A DNA stretch of 38,394 bases from a virus. The position numbers were made by a program, and so were the translations under genes. The stretch spans positions 1 to 38,394 of the IMG/VR virus record IMGVR_UViG_3300003892_000005. One strand, given 5' to 3'. Below the pieces are notes generated by a model. It made no database searches, was not told the DNA's origin, and saw only the letters and a list, made by a program, of their open reading frames with translations. This document shows, piece after piece, positions 1-6,313 of the stretch (position 1 is its first letter; every line of letters starts with the position of its first letter).

Positions 1-228
1 CCCCCTTCACGATGGTGAGCTTGAGCTATGCTCAAATCGCATCCGCCATGCGCCGTGCGGAAGAGGCCGCCCCCGGGCGGTAGGCGATGACGTGACCTCA
101 CGTTTTCGCGCCGTTGCGCGCGTTCGGCGCTGCCCCTCGGATCGGCGCGGCGCTCGCCGCCGGCTTCGTTTTCGCGGCATCATGTTCGCGTGTCAAGAAA
201 AAAATTGCGGATCTGCCCAGGTTTCGTT

Positions 229-245
229 GGCGTCTCCGAGACGCC
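229..245. repeat. 17-base perfect palindrome, candidate operator
   Basis: GGCGTCTC-C-GAGACGCC reads the same on both strands around a central C. It lies in the control region upstream of the early operon. Twelve of its bases (GGCGTCTCCGAG) recur at 37836-37847 in the gap between the two terminase genes. Two non-coding sites sharing a sequence suggests a binding site for a phage or host regulator. The ribbon-helix-helix protein at 1237 is one possible binder, with no direct evidence. Confidence 0.45.
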
Positions 246-456
246 TCGCAGCAATCTCTGCTCCGCTACCCCAAATCGTGCATAGCCCTACCCCAAAACG
301 TACAGCCGATGATCTCAGTAGTTTCGCATGGTTACGTGGATTTTCGGATTCTGGCTGGGCGCGAATGCCCCATTTCGTGTATTGCACCGCGTCGGAATGG
401 ATCCCGTCGATGACGTAACTCTGCGAAAATACCATGACGCGATGCGAGCATGCCAG

Positions 457-472
457 TGGCACTTAGATTGCT
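457..472 (+). promoter_or_regulatory. Predicted sigma-54 (-24/-12) promoter
   Basis: TGGCAC, five bases, TTGCT matches the -24/-12 consensus TGGCACG-N4-TTGCW at every strongly conserved position except the weaker G after TGGCAC. The GG and GC elements have the exact spacing of RpoN promoters, giving a start site near 483 and a leader of about 40 bases before the first gene. No good sigma-70 pair overlaps it: a TATCAT at 473-478 has no -35. Sigma-54 promoters need an enhancer-binding activator, and I see neither an activator gene nor a clear upstream site. Confidence 0.5.
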
Positions 473-521
473 TATCATTATTAGCAGATCACACGAGGTA
501 ATCGTGATGGAGGGGGAAGCA

Positions 522-824
522 ATGAGGAAGCATTCAGCCAAAATCCGATGGCTGCATTTTACGTCTGATCCCACAACCTTCGAGCTGGACGCCAGCGCGC
601 CTGACGATCCGGTCATGGAACGTGCAGGCATCTGGCTCTATAAAGACTACGGCCAGTTCAGAAAATACGCGGAGATGTGGCACGAAGACGCCGTCGTTCT
701 CGAGGTGGACCCTCAATATGTGATACTGGTACAGTATGACGAGGATCACCCCGATGAGGACGAGTATTTCCTGCCCGCCCAGCACTTCAGCAAGGCGCAG
801 ATTGTTTGTGCGTTGTTCAGATGA
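522..824 (+). CDS. Hypothetical acidic early protein
   Basis: This 100-residue protein matches no family I know. The start at 522 is chosen because AGGGGG lies five bases upstream; the frame is open back to 450, but that would run through the predicted promoter. The protein is acidic, with a DEDHPDEDEY stretch near the C-terminus, and has aromatic-rich segments (WLYKDYGQF). Small acidic proteins at the head of phage early operons often bind host factors or mimic DNA, but nothing here proves that. It is the first gene after the putative sigma-54 promoter. Confidence 0.7.
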   Translation: MRKHSAKIRWLHFTSDPTTFELDASAPDDPVMERAGIWLYKDYGQFRKYAEMWHEDAVVLEVDPQYVILVQYDEDHPDEDEYFLPAQHFSKAQIVCALFR

Positions 825-833
825 GGAGGGAAC

Positions 834-1052
834 ATGAAAGCGTATCAAGCAGGCGAGACGGTGAGCTTTGTCGCGCAGCGACCCTGCACGCTGCGCGGCA
901 TCCGCTACCGCAAGGGGGACGAGATCACCATCGTCCTCAGTCGCAACTGGACCGAGGCCGACGGATTCGGCGCAGGCGGACCGTGGGGATGGGGCGGCTA
1001 TACCGCCCACACGCTGCGGAAGCTCGCAAGGAGGAGAAATGACCAAGTTTGA
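834..1052 (+). CDS. Hypothetical small early protein, SH3-like
   Basis: A 72-residue protein with GAGGAGGGA placed correctly before its ATG. The pattern VSFVAQRPCTLRGIRYRKGD followed by hydrophobic strands and a GWGGYTAHTL segment suggests a small beta-barrel of SH3/KOW type, resembling in style the products at 1997 and 5300. Function is unknown. It ends 14 bases inside the next gene, so translation is probably coupled. Confidence 0.7.
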   Translation: MKAYQAGETVSFVAQRPCTLRGIRYRKGDEITIVLSRNWTEADGFGAGGPWGWGGYTAHTLRKLARRRNDQV

Positions 1053-1236
1053 GATGCTCAAGCGGCAGGCCGACCTGGCGGGGACTATCACCGAGATTAA
1101 GTGCGAGAAGATGAAAAATAGCCGTGTTCTGGACCACGCCGGAGGAAGCCTGCGAATGGCTCAACAAATATCGCGGCTGTGCGGGCACGGAGTACTACAC
1201 CTTCGTATCGACCCAGAAACAAGAAAGATGAGGTAA
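1039..1236 (+). CDS. Hypothetical early protein, possible frameshift
   Basis: The start at 1039 has a perfect GGAGGAG and the N-terminus (MTKFEMLKRQADLA) resembles that of the gene at 2197 (MTRFELLAQEAVDLA), so the pair may be paralogues. The annotated frame runs 65 residues, but its second half looks unlike a protein. The +1 frame from 1124 to 1231 gives a far more natural sequence (VFWTTPEEACEWLNKYR, then EYYTFVSTQKQER). Either a frameshift (error, mutation or programmed slip near AAAAAT at 1114-1119) joins the two, or a GTG-started peptide of 35 residues is nested here. Confidence 0.5.
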   Translation: MTKFEMLKRQADLAGTITEIKCEKMKNSRVLDHAGGSLRMAQQISRLCGHGVLHLRIDPETRKMR

Positions 1237-1428
1237 ATGGAGAACACGGTGACGATTAACATCCGCGCTGTGCCCGCCACGCTCTGGCGGCAGGTCCGAA
1301 TCCGTGCCGCCGAGCGCGGACAAACCATTCACGATTTCGTCGTGGCCGCGCTGGAGCGCGCGGTGACACGATCGGAGGAGCGCGATGAGATTTCGAGGGA
1401 AACTCACGCGAAGCCTGAGATACGTTGA
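1237..1428 (+). CDS. Ribbon-helix-helix DNA-binding protein
   Basis: A 63-residue protein of the Arc/MetJ/CopG fold. A beta strand (TINIRAVPA, residues 5-13) is followed by two helices (LWRQVRIRAAERGQ and IHDFVVAALERAV), as in FitA-type repressors, where dimers insert a two-stranded sheet into the major groove. The stop of the preceding gene abuts this ATG (TAAATG). No toxin gene accompanies it, so a stand-alone phage regulator is more likely than an antitoxin. Its operator is unknown; the palindrome at 229-245 is a candidate. Confidence 0.75.
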   Translation: MENTVTINIRAVPATLWRQVRIRAAERGQTIHDFVVAALERAVTRSEERDEISRETHAKPEIR

Positions 1429-1492
1429 GAGCGATTCGCGCCTCCTGGTCCAAGCTTGGCTGGAGGCCGGCGCGAGACCATCTGCAGGCTGA
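1385..1492 (+). CDS. Small basic peptide
   Basis: A 35-residue frame starting MRFRGKLTRSLRYV, overlapping the end of the ribbon-helix-helix gene by 44 bases. Support is the GGAGGAG immediately upstream of ATG 1385 and the continuous tiling of this operon. No family is recognised. It could instead be part of one gene with the frame that follows at 1501-1701, if a frameshift lies near 1490. Confidence 0.4.
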   Translation: MRFRGKLTRSLRYVESDSRLLVQAWLEAGARPSAG

Positions 1493-1584
1493 ACCGATAG
1501 CGACTGTTCGATCACGTCTGCGGGTGGCTCCGAACCCAGGGGTTCCATGACGAGCGCGACCGCTGCATCCTCAGTGCCGCGCTG

Positions 1585-1701
1585 ATGTGCATGATCGGCG
1601 CGACGCTGCTCATGGCATTTGAGCGGACCGCCGCTGAGGCGGAACGACGCGCCCATGTCGAGCGCCTCCTTGCGGAGGTCTTTGAGAGGGAGGAACGATG
1701 A
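1585..1701 (+). CDS. Small membrane peptide (frame open from 1501)
   Basis: From ATG 1585 the frame encodes 38 residues: a short membrane segment (MCMIGATLLMAF) and a charged amphipathic tail rich in E, R and A. The same frame is open upstream from the stop at 1498-1500 and reads like protein (LFDHVCGWLRTQGF), but it has no ATG, GTG or TTG start there. So the start is at 1585, at CTG 1504, or the gene is frameshifted from the preceding peptide. The stop overlaps the next ATG (ATGA), a typical coupling arrangement. Confidence 0.45.
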   Translation: MCMIGATLLMAFERTAAEAERRAHVERLLAEVFEREER

Positions 1702-1925
1702 GGCAGCGACTGCGACAATTTATCGCCCCTATCGCGGGCGCTATCGCGCTAGCCATCTGCCTGTCTAATCGCGTGCTCATGCGGGTTGTGCCGATGAGTG
1801 CGGCCAAACGCGCGATGATGGCGACGATCAACCTCTGGGCGATAATCATGTTTGCGTTGGTGATCATCCTTCGCCTCATCCTGCCAGAATCAGGAGCAGA
1901 CGCATGCGAGACACCACAACGCTGA
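1698..1925 (+). CDS. Small membrane protein, two predicted helices
   Basis: A 75-residue protein with two hydrophobic stretches, roughly residues 8-22 (FIAPIAGAIALAICL) and 45-62 (LWAIIMFALVIILRLIL), joined by a basic loop. GGGAGGAAC precedes the ATG. It is coupled to the previous membrane peptide by a 4-base overlap, and the two may act as a pair. Early phage inner-membrane proteins can serve in superinfection exclusion or host takeover, but no family identifies this one. Confidence 0.65.
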   Translation: MRQRLRQFIAPIAGAIALAICLSNRVLMRVVPMSAAKRAMMATINLWAIIMFALVIILRLILPESGADACETPQR

Positions 1926-2200
1926 AGGTCCGTCGCACAATTCATCGCATGCGAGAAGATCAGGACGGCAGCGCGCGACGAAACGCTGAGGGTCACATGA
2001 CACAGCTTCGCGTTGGAGATCGCGTCCGCTTCCGCGGCGAAGCCTGGTGCGTCATTATGGTGAATTCCTGCCGTGCGCTGATACGGCCTGAATCGAAACG
2101 ATCTGTTGCCCTTGTGCGCCCCAATGGAGATGCCGTGGAATTCAAGGCTAATCGGGCCGGCATCAGCATCAGCCCATTTAGCGAACTGGAGCGAATATGA
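1904..2200 (+). CDS. Hypothetical protein with SH3/KOW-like core
   Basis: The frame from 1904 (AGGAGCAG upstream) gives 98 residues; an internal ATG at 1997 with GAGGG upstream gives 67. The conserved-looking part begins at the internal start: LRVGDRVRFRGEAWCV followed by alternating strands and GDAVEF, the pattern of a small beta-barrel. I cannot decide the start with certainty. The end overlaps the next gene by 4 bases. Function is unknown. Confidence 0.6.
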   Translation: MRDTTTLKVRRTIHRMREDQDGSARRNAEGHMTQLRVGDRVRFRGEAWCVIMVNSCRALIRPESKRSVALVRPNGDAVEFKANRAGISISPFSELERI

Positions 2201-2556
2201 CACGATTCGAATTGCTTGCACAAGAAGCCGTGGACCTTGCCGAATCAAAACGCACCTTCCCTCGCTGCTATTTCAGCGCCTCCACCCAGGTACCAGGCAC
2301 AGGGAAATGGGCGCGCTACACCGCAGAAGAACACCGCTACCATTTTATGACCGTTCCATGCATTTTGTACGACGCTGAGATCCCACGCATCGTAGCCTGT
2401 GTATCAGAATGGACTCCGAACGATGTCGAGTATCACGTCGTCGGCGAGTGTCCGTATCGAGAGTATGAGGACGATGAAGAAAAGGACAAACTCGAACCCG
2501 ATGAGATTGATGCAGCAAAGCGATGGACGGACAGGCATCGTGAGGACAGCGGATGA
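2197..2556 (+). CDS. Hypothetical early protein
   Basis: A 119-residue protein coupled by ATGA overlaps on both sides. The N-terminus resembles that of the gene at 1039. Aromatic residues dominate the middle (YTAEEHRYHF, EWTPNDVEYHVV) and the C-terminal third is highly charged (YEDDEEKDKLEPDE). No catalytic motif is visible. It sits directly ahead of the recombination nuclease and is presumably co-expressed with it. Confidence 0.7.
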   Translation: MTRFELLAQEAVDLAESKRTFPRCYFSASTQVPGTGKWARYTAEEHRYHFMTVPCILYDAEIPRIVACVSEWTPNDVEYHVVGECPYREYEDDEEKDKLEPDEIDAAKRWTDRHREDSG

Positions 2557-3152
2557 TCACGGCCTCCTGCACATTCGACCCGGTGACGCATGAGTACACG
2601 ATCAACGGCCATCGTGTCCCCAGCGTGACTGAGGTGCTCCGCGATCTGTTCCCTCGATTTCGCGCCTCCGACTGGTATCTCCAGCGTGGCAGAGCAGTCC
2701 ACGCCTGCGCCGCGCTGGTCGCTCGCGGGGTGCCCTTCGAGCACGATCCCCGGATTGCGGGCCAGGTCGAAGCCGTGAAGAGATTCTTCTCCGAGGTCAA
2801 GCCGGAGCCGATTGCCATCGAGGAGCCGATCTATAGCGAGAAATACCACTACGCCGGGACTCCTGATCTTGTGGCACGCATCGACGGTCGCCGCGTCGTG
2901 GTCGATTACAAGAGTCACCAGGACCCGTGCACCGTCTATCAGTGCGCGGCGTATGCGCTCGCGAGGGGAGACGTGACCTACGGTTGTTGCGTCGCACTCT
3001 ACGAGGACGGCACCTACGCCATATCGCAGTTGTGGAACTTGAGGCCCTACATGCAGGAATGGCTGGCCCTACTCACAACCTATCGGGTGCGTGAGCGGCT
3101 TGGCTATGTCACGAAAAAGGAGGAAGGCAATGGCACCTATGGAAAGCCTTGA
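2553..3152 (+). CDS. PD-(D/E)XK nuclease, Cas4/RecB family
   Basis: A 199-residue protein with the motif set of Cas4/RecB-like phage exonucleases: H50 in GRAVH, AGTPDLVA with D105, VVVDYKS with D118 and K120, and Q130 in the following helix (VYQCAAYAL). These residues bind the metal and cut DNA in the family. Because a coiled-coil protein and RecT follow, the likely job is resection of double-strand ends to give single strands for RecT annealing, as lambda Exo does for Beta. No cysteine set typical of iron-sulfur Cas4 is obvious, so I favour the metal-only form. Confidence 0.85.
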   Translation: MITASCTFDPVTHEYTINGHRVPSVTEVLRDLFPRFRASDWYLQRGRAVHACAALVARGVPFEHDPRIAGQVEAVKRFFSEVKPEPIAIEEPIYSEKYHYAGTPDLVARIDGRRVVVDYKSHQDPCTVYQCAAYALARGDVTYGCCVALYEDGTYAISQLWNLRPYMQEWLALLTTYRVRERLGYVTKKEEGNGTYGKP

Positions 3153-3330
3153 ATCGCTCGGAGATACGGCAATGGGCCAGTTACGAACCATCTTGTCGCG
3201 CACTGGAACCACACGCTCCGATGAGGAAATAGATCACCTTGAGGCGGACAGGGTGCTCTGCGATCTGCTCCAGGTGCTTGGCTACGAGCATGTCGTGCAG
3301 CTGTACCGCCGCATCCCGAAGTCATACTAA
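3130..3330 (+). CDS. Hypothetical small protein in the recombination block
   Basis: A 66-residue protein starting at 3130, chosen for the GGAGGAAGG eight bases upstream; the open frame begins earlier, at 3091, inside the nuclease gene. It is mostly helical and acidic, with LEADRVLCDLLQVLGYEHVV near the C-terminus. The start lies 23 bases inside the nuclease gene. It may be an accessory factor for the nuclease or RecT, but no family supports this. Confidence 0.65.
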   Translation: MAPMESLESLGDTAMGQLRTILSRTGTTRSDEEIDHLEADRVLCDLLQVLGYEHVVQLYRRIPKSY

Positions 3331-3341
3331 AGGAGGATCAA

Positions 3342-4046
3342 ATGGCCGCCAATGAAAGCTCTGTCGAGATCATGCGAAAGCAACTCTCGCCAGTGCTCCA
3401 GCGGGCGAAATCGCTCGTGATCAGGACCGCAACGGATCGAGGAGACGCCAAAGTCTTTCTGGTCAACGTGAAGAAAGCCCAGGAGCAGGTCCACATGCGC
3501 TTTGATCCGACCGTGGACAAAGCGCACAAGGCGTGGAAGGAGGCCGTGGCGCTGCGAGCGTCGTTTCTGAAACCGCTCGAGGAGGCAGAAACCCACGTGA
3601 AGCGCCTCATTGCCTCTTGGGATCAGGAACAGGAGCGCCTTCGCCTCGAGGAGGAGCGCCGCCTTCAAGCGCTCGCCGATGAGGCGGCACGGAAAGAACG
3701 AGAGCGGCTTGAGCGAGAAGCTGCCAGGATCAAAACACCGGAGCGCCGCGAGGCGAAGCTGGAGCAAGCCGCCAGCATCGTCGCGCCCGTGATCACGATC
3801 TCGGCGCCAGAGAAACCCAAAGGCGAAGCGACGCGGAAACTGTGGCGAGCACGGCTCACCGACAAGGCGGTGCTGATTGCAGCAGCGGCCCAGGGCAACG
3901 AGCTTGCGGCCACCTGTCTCAGCTTTGACCAAACGGCCGCGAACAAAATGGCGTCTGCGACCAAGGGCTCCGTGCCGATCCCAGGAGTGGAATTCTATTG
4001 CGAGACCGTGCTGGCGGTCTCGCGGTATGAGAATGGAGGGGAATAA
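3342..4046 (+). CDS. Coiled-coil protein of the RecT operon
   Basis: A 234-residue protein. Residues about 75-145 form a long charged coiled coil rich in E, R and L (EQERLRLEEERRL, ARKERERLEREAARI). The C-terminal domain (RKLWRARLTD, then a helix and GSVPIPGVEFYCETVLAVS) is a pattern I know from uncharacterised phage proteins beside recombination and replication genes. GGAGG lies seven bases before the ATG. Location between nuclease and annealase suggests a structural or loading role in recombination. The stop overlaps the recT start (TAATG). Confidence 0.75.
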   Translation: MAANESSVEIMRKQLSPVLQRAKSLVIRTATDRGDAKVFLVNVKKAQEQVHMRFDPTVDKAHKAWKEAVALRASFLKPLEEAETHVKRLIASWDQEQERLRLEEERRLQALADEAARKERERLEREAARIKTPERREAKLEQAASIVAPVITISAPEKPKGEATRKLWRARLTDKAVLIAAAAQGNELAATCLSFDQTAANKMASATKGSVPIPGVEFYCETVLAVSRYENGGE

Positions 4047-5095
4047 TGAACAGTCGAGCGAAGTCAGATAGCTCGCAGGTCCTCGCGAAAACGCTGAAAG
4101 ACAATCTTCCGGCGCTCAAGCGCCTCGCGCCGAAGTATCTGAACCTGTCTAGACTAATGTCGCTGGCCCTAGAGGCGCGTCAACGGAACCCGCTGCTCGC
4201 CGAATGTAGCATCGAGTCTGTGGTAGAGTTTTGCAAACGATGCTGCGAGTGGGGCACAGATCGGGTCGGTGCAGGAGGGGCCTGGCCGGTTCCATTCTGG
4301 AACAACAAGACGAAACGATATGAGATGCAAGCCATCCCCGACTGGAGGTTGCTGATCGAGAAGGCCAAGAAGGCCAAGGCCATTCTCCATGCCATGCCTG
4401 ACATTGTGCGAGAGGGCGACAAATTTTCACAGACGAGAGGCATGAACCCGAGCCTCGTGCATGAGCCTATTCTTGGCTCATCGGCTCCGGTGATTGCGGC
4501 GTACTGTGTGTACACGCTGCCGCATGGCGACAAGGATTTCGTTGTGATGAGCCGAGCTGAACTTGATGCCATCCGCAACCGCTCGAAGGCATGGCAAGCG
4601 TACCTCAAGGATCCGTCAAAACTGTGCCCCTGGAACACAGACCCATGGGAAATGTACAAAAAGACGGTGGTCAAACGAGCCATGAAACTCTTCGAGGGCG
4701 CCTCAGTCGAGCTAACCCTCCTGCTCGATGCCGATCACCGCGTGATGGGCTTTGACGATGAGGCCGAGCTTGAACCCATTGCCATGCCCACTCCGATTGA
4801 ACAGTCTGAGGTACCTGCCGAGAAGCCATCCGAGGCGCCGGAAACGCCTACGCCTCAACAGACTGAGACTACACCGCCCTTGCGCCAGCCAGTTATACCT
4901 GTCGGTGAATGCATTACTGATCCCCAGCGCAAGAGATTATGGGCAATTTGTAAGACTCAGCACGTGGACGAAGAGGCGCTTCGCATGCATCTTTTCGAGC
5001 GGTATGGTTTCAAGAGCACGAAAGAGATCACGAAAGACGCGTACGACGAGATCGTTTCGTGGGCCTCACGAGGCGGTCAGGATGAGCCAAAGTAA
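4046..5095 (+). CDS. recT: RecT-family single-strand annealing protein
   Basis: A 349-residue protein. The segment from about residue 48 to 235 has RecT features: NPLLAECSIESVVEFC in the first helices, then PVPFWNNKTKRYEMQAIPDWRLLIEKA, close in pattern to the RecT strand-helix core with a conserved aromatic and a lysine-rich helix. RecT coats single strands and anneals them to complements, for recombination or for joining genome ends. Residues about 245-285 form a proline- and glutamate-rich linker; residues about 290-345 form a small helical domain (ITDPQRKRLWAI, then EIVSWAS) often attached to phage recombinases. It is translationally coupled to the coiled-coil protein. Confidence 0.85.
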   Translation: MNSRAKSDSSQVLAKTLKDNLPALKRLAPKYLNLSRLMSLALEARQRNPLLAECSIESVVEFCKRCCEWGTDRVGAGGAWPVPFWNNKTKRYEMQAIPDWRLLIEKAKKAKAILHAMPDIVREGDKFSQTRGMNPSLVHEPILGSSAPVIAAYCVYTLPHGDKDFVVMSRAELDAIRNRSKAWQAYLKDPSKLCPWNTDPWEMYKKTVVKRAMKLFEGASVELTLLLDADHRVMGFDDEAELEPIAMPTPIEQSEVPAEKPSEAPETPTPQQTETTPPLRQPVIPVGECITDPQRKRLWAICKTQHVDEEALRMHLFERYGFKSTKEITKDAYDEIVSWASRGGQDEPK

Positions 5096-5294
5096 TGGGA
5101 ATAACCAATGGCATTGTTGGCGCTGTGGTGAGGCGCTTACCGATGGGCTGCTCCCCTACTGTCTCTGCGTCCTCTGCGTGGACGACGTGAGCGAAGATGA
5201 TTTGCAATGGCTCACTGATGAGACCAACCAGCCCGGCAAGGCGTCATGGGAGATGGAGCCAAAGTATCCTGGCTTGCGGCGAAGGAGGTCATAA
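5082..5294 (+). CDS. Small zinc-ribbon protein
   Basis: A 70-residue protein that starts 14 bases inside recT. Four cysteines in two pairs (CWRC near residue 12 and CLCVLC near residue 27) suggest one zinc site; the rest is acidic, ending in an arginine run (LRRRRS). It could bind nucleic acid or assist RecT. The family is not recognised. Confidence 0.65.
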   Translation: MSQSNGNNQWHCWRCGEALTDGLLPYCLCVLCVDDVSEDDLQWLTDETNQPGKASWEMEPKYPGLRRRRS

Positions 5295-5299
5295 CAGCA

Positions 5300-5542
5300 A
5301 TGAGCGTTGGAACCGCGAAAACGGTTGAAATGTGTGGGCGCAGGATCAAGCTCGGCGATCGCCTAAGAGTGCGCTATACAAGTGGCGAGCGCATGAAAGG
5401 TTCAATCATTGAGGGCGCTGTTGTCAAACTGTGGGATGAGCACCATCCGCCAGGGCATTTTAAGCAAGGCCTCCTTTCATGCGGCTGGGCCTTTCACGAT
5501 TGGGACGAAATTGTGTCCATAACGAGTCGGGAGGTAGTGTAA
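5300..5542 (+). CDS. Hypothetical SH3-like small protein
   Basis: An 80-residue protein started at 5300 because AAGGAGGT lies ten bases upstream. GRRIKLGDRLRVRYTSGE and later alternating strands suggest a small beta-barrel. It resembles the products at 834 and 1997 in style, so the early region may hold several diverged copies of one fold. Function is unknown. Confidence 0.65.
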   Translation: MSVGTAKTVEMCGRRIKLGDRLRVRYTSGERMKGSIIEGAVVKLWDEHHPPGHFKQGLLSCGWAFHDWDEIVSITSREVV

Positions 5543-5785
5543 GTGGAGCACGAGCGGCGTGGGCCGCTTAGTCGGGGAACCTACCGAGAAAGACGCCAGC
5601 GGAAATTCGGCTGGTGGAGCGACGCGAAATCCTCGGCCCGTACCCGCCTCCCGGCCAGCTATGTCAAAACACAGAGGATCGGTTTGAAAGGCGAAAGCTC
5701 CCGAGCGGACCACGTTGGGCGACACCGGCCTCAGACGGTTAAAAGTGGAACGCCAGGGTCCCGCCGCTGCACGGATGGTGTCTAG
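5543..5785 (+). CDS. Doubtful reading frame, GTG start
   Basis: The frame starts with GTG right after the previous stop and has GGGAGGT upstream, giving 80 residues that are strongly basic and look poor. Within it, a different frame (GTG 5614 to TAA 5742, 42 residues) gives a more protein-like sequence (ERREILGPYPPPGQL, then RFERRKLPSGPRW) that is also open upstream to a stop near 5575. Either a short gene uses that frame, or a frameshift is present. I keep one low-confidence entry for the stretch. Confidence 0.25.
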   Translation: MEHERRGPLSRGTYRERRQRKFGWWSDAKSSARTRLPASYVKTQRIGLKGESSRADHVGRHRPQTVKSGTPGSRRCTDGV

Positions 5786-5818
5786 GCGTGCAGCATATCT
5801 CTCAAAGGATGAACTCGG

Positions 5819-6076
5819 ATGAACGCGATCAAGGCGATGCTGCATCGAGCGTTTGAGGCCTACCTGGAGACTCACGCGGTATGGCTCGCAGCGATGTTCC
5901 TCATAGGCATACTTGCTGGGATTGAGCTCTGCGACCATGCTCGTCGGACGATCCCGTGTCGCCAACCCACGTATTACGCCTATGCCCGTCATCGAGGAGG
6001 TCGCCCATGCTGGTTCGGCTTATTGCCTTCATGTGGTTCTGCGGAGACCATGAATGTGATTGCTGGCAACCGATGA
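5819..6076 (+). CDS. Small membrane protein
   Basis: An 85-residue frame with one clear membrane helix (VWLAAMFLIGILAGIEL, about residues 21-37). Its last 70 bases overlap the next gene in another frame, longer than other overlaps here, so the C-terminal part may not be under selection. There is no good Shine-Dalgarno; AAGGATG lies upstream. Role unknown. Confidence 0.45.
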   Translation: MNAIKAMLHRAFEAYLETHAVWLAAMFLIGILAGIELCDHARRTIPCRQPTYYAYARHRGGRPCWFGLLPSCGSAETMNVIAGNR

Positions 6077-6303
6077 TTGAGCAGGTCGTCGGGGAGTATG
6101 GCGACATTGACAATCTCCCCAAAGTGACGCGGATTTGGGAAGGACCATTCCATTCTTTTCCATACCAAGAAGAGTGGGACGAGATGGTCAGCGCCTTGCA
6201 AGAAGCGTGCAAGCGACTCGAAATTCCGCTGGACCAGGACGAGCTTTATGGGGAGCGGACCCTGCCTGAAGAGCTACGAGTTGAGGCACATACACAGGGA
6301 TGA
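6007..6303 (+). CDS. Hypothetical early protein
   Basis: A 98-residue protein starting at 6007, where GGAGGT lies seven bases upstream. It has a hydrophobic start (MLVRLIAFMWFC), a cysteine cluster (CGDHECDCW) and a helical acidic C-terminal half (DEMVSALQEACKRLEI). The first segment could be a signal or membrane anchor. No family is recognised. It ends ten bases before the nuclease-like gene. Confidence 0.6.
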   Translation: MLVRLIAFMWFCGDHECDCWQPMIEQVVGEYGDIDNLPKVTRIWEGPFHSFPYQEEWDEMVSALQEACKRLEIPLDQDELYGERTLPEELRVEAHTQG

Positions 6304-6313
6304 GGAGAGTAGA

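Larger units (their letters stand above)
1..521. promoter_or_regulatory. Non-coding early control region
   Basis: No convincing gene is seen here. The overlapping plus-strand frames at 92-418 and 114-413 have no ribosome binding site and low-quality, arginine- and serine-rich translations. The region holds a 17-base perfect palindrome (229-245), an A-tract (196-205), and a sigma-54-type promoter just ahead of the first early gene. On the minus strand a TTGACA (191-196) lies 17 bases from a poor -10 (GAAAAC), which could point toward the terminase if the window ends are joined. I infer a divergent control region between early (rightward) and late (leftward) genes. Confidence 0.6.

Noticed and set aside
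3-83. Possible gene tail ending at 83
   Set aside because: If the ends are joined, this frame is simply antisense to terS; by itself it is too short to judge.
92-418. Two overlapping plus-strand frames in the control region
   Set aside because: No ribosome binding site, biased composition, and they cover the palindrome and promoter area.
450-521. Upstream start for the first early gene
   Set aside because: It would translate through the sigma-54 site and lacks a ribosome binding site; ATG 522 has AGGGGG in place.
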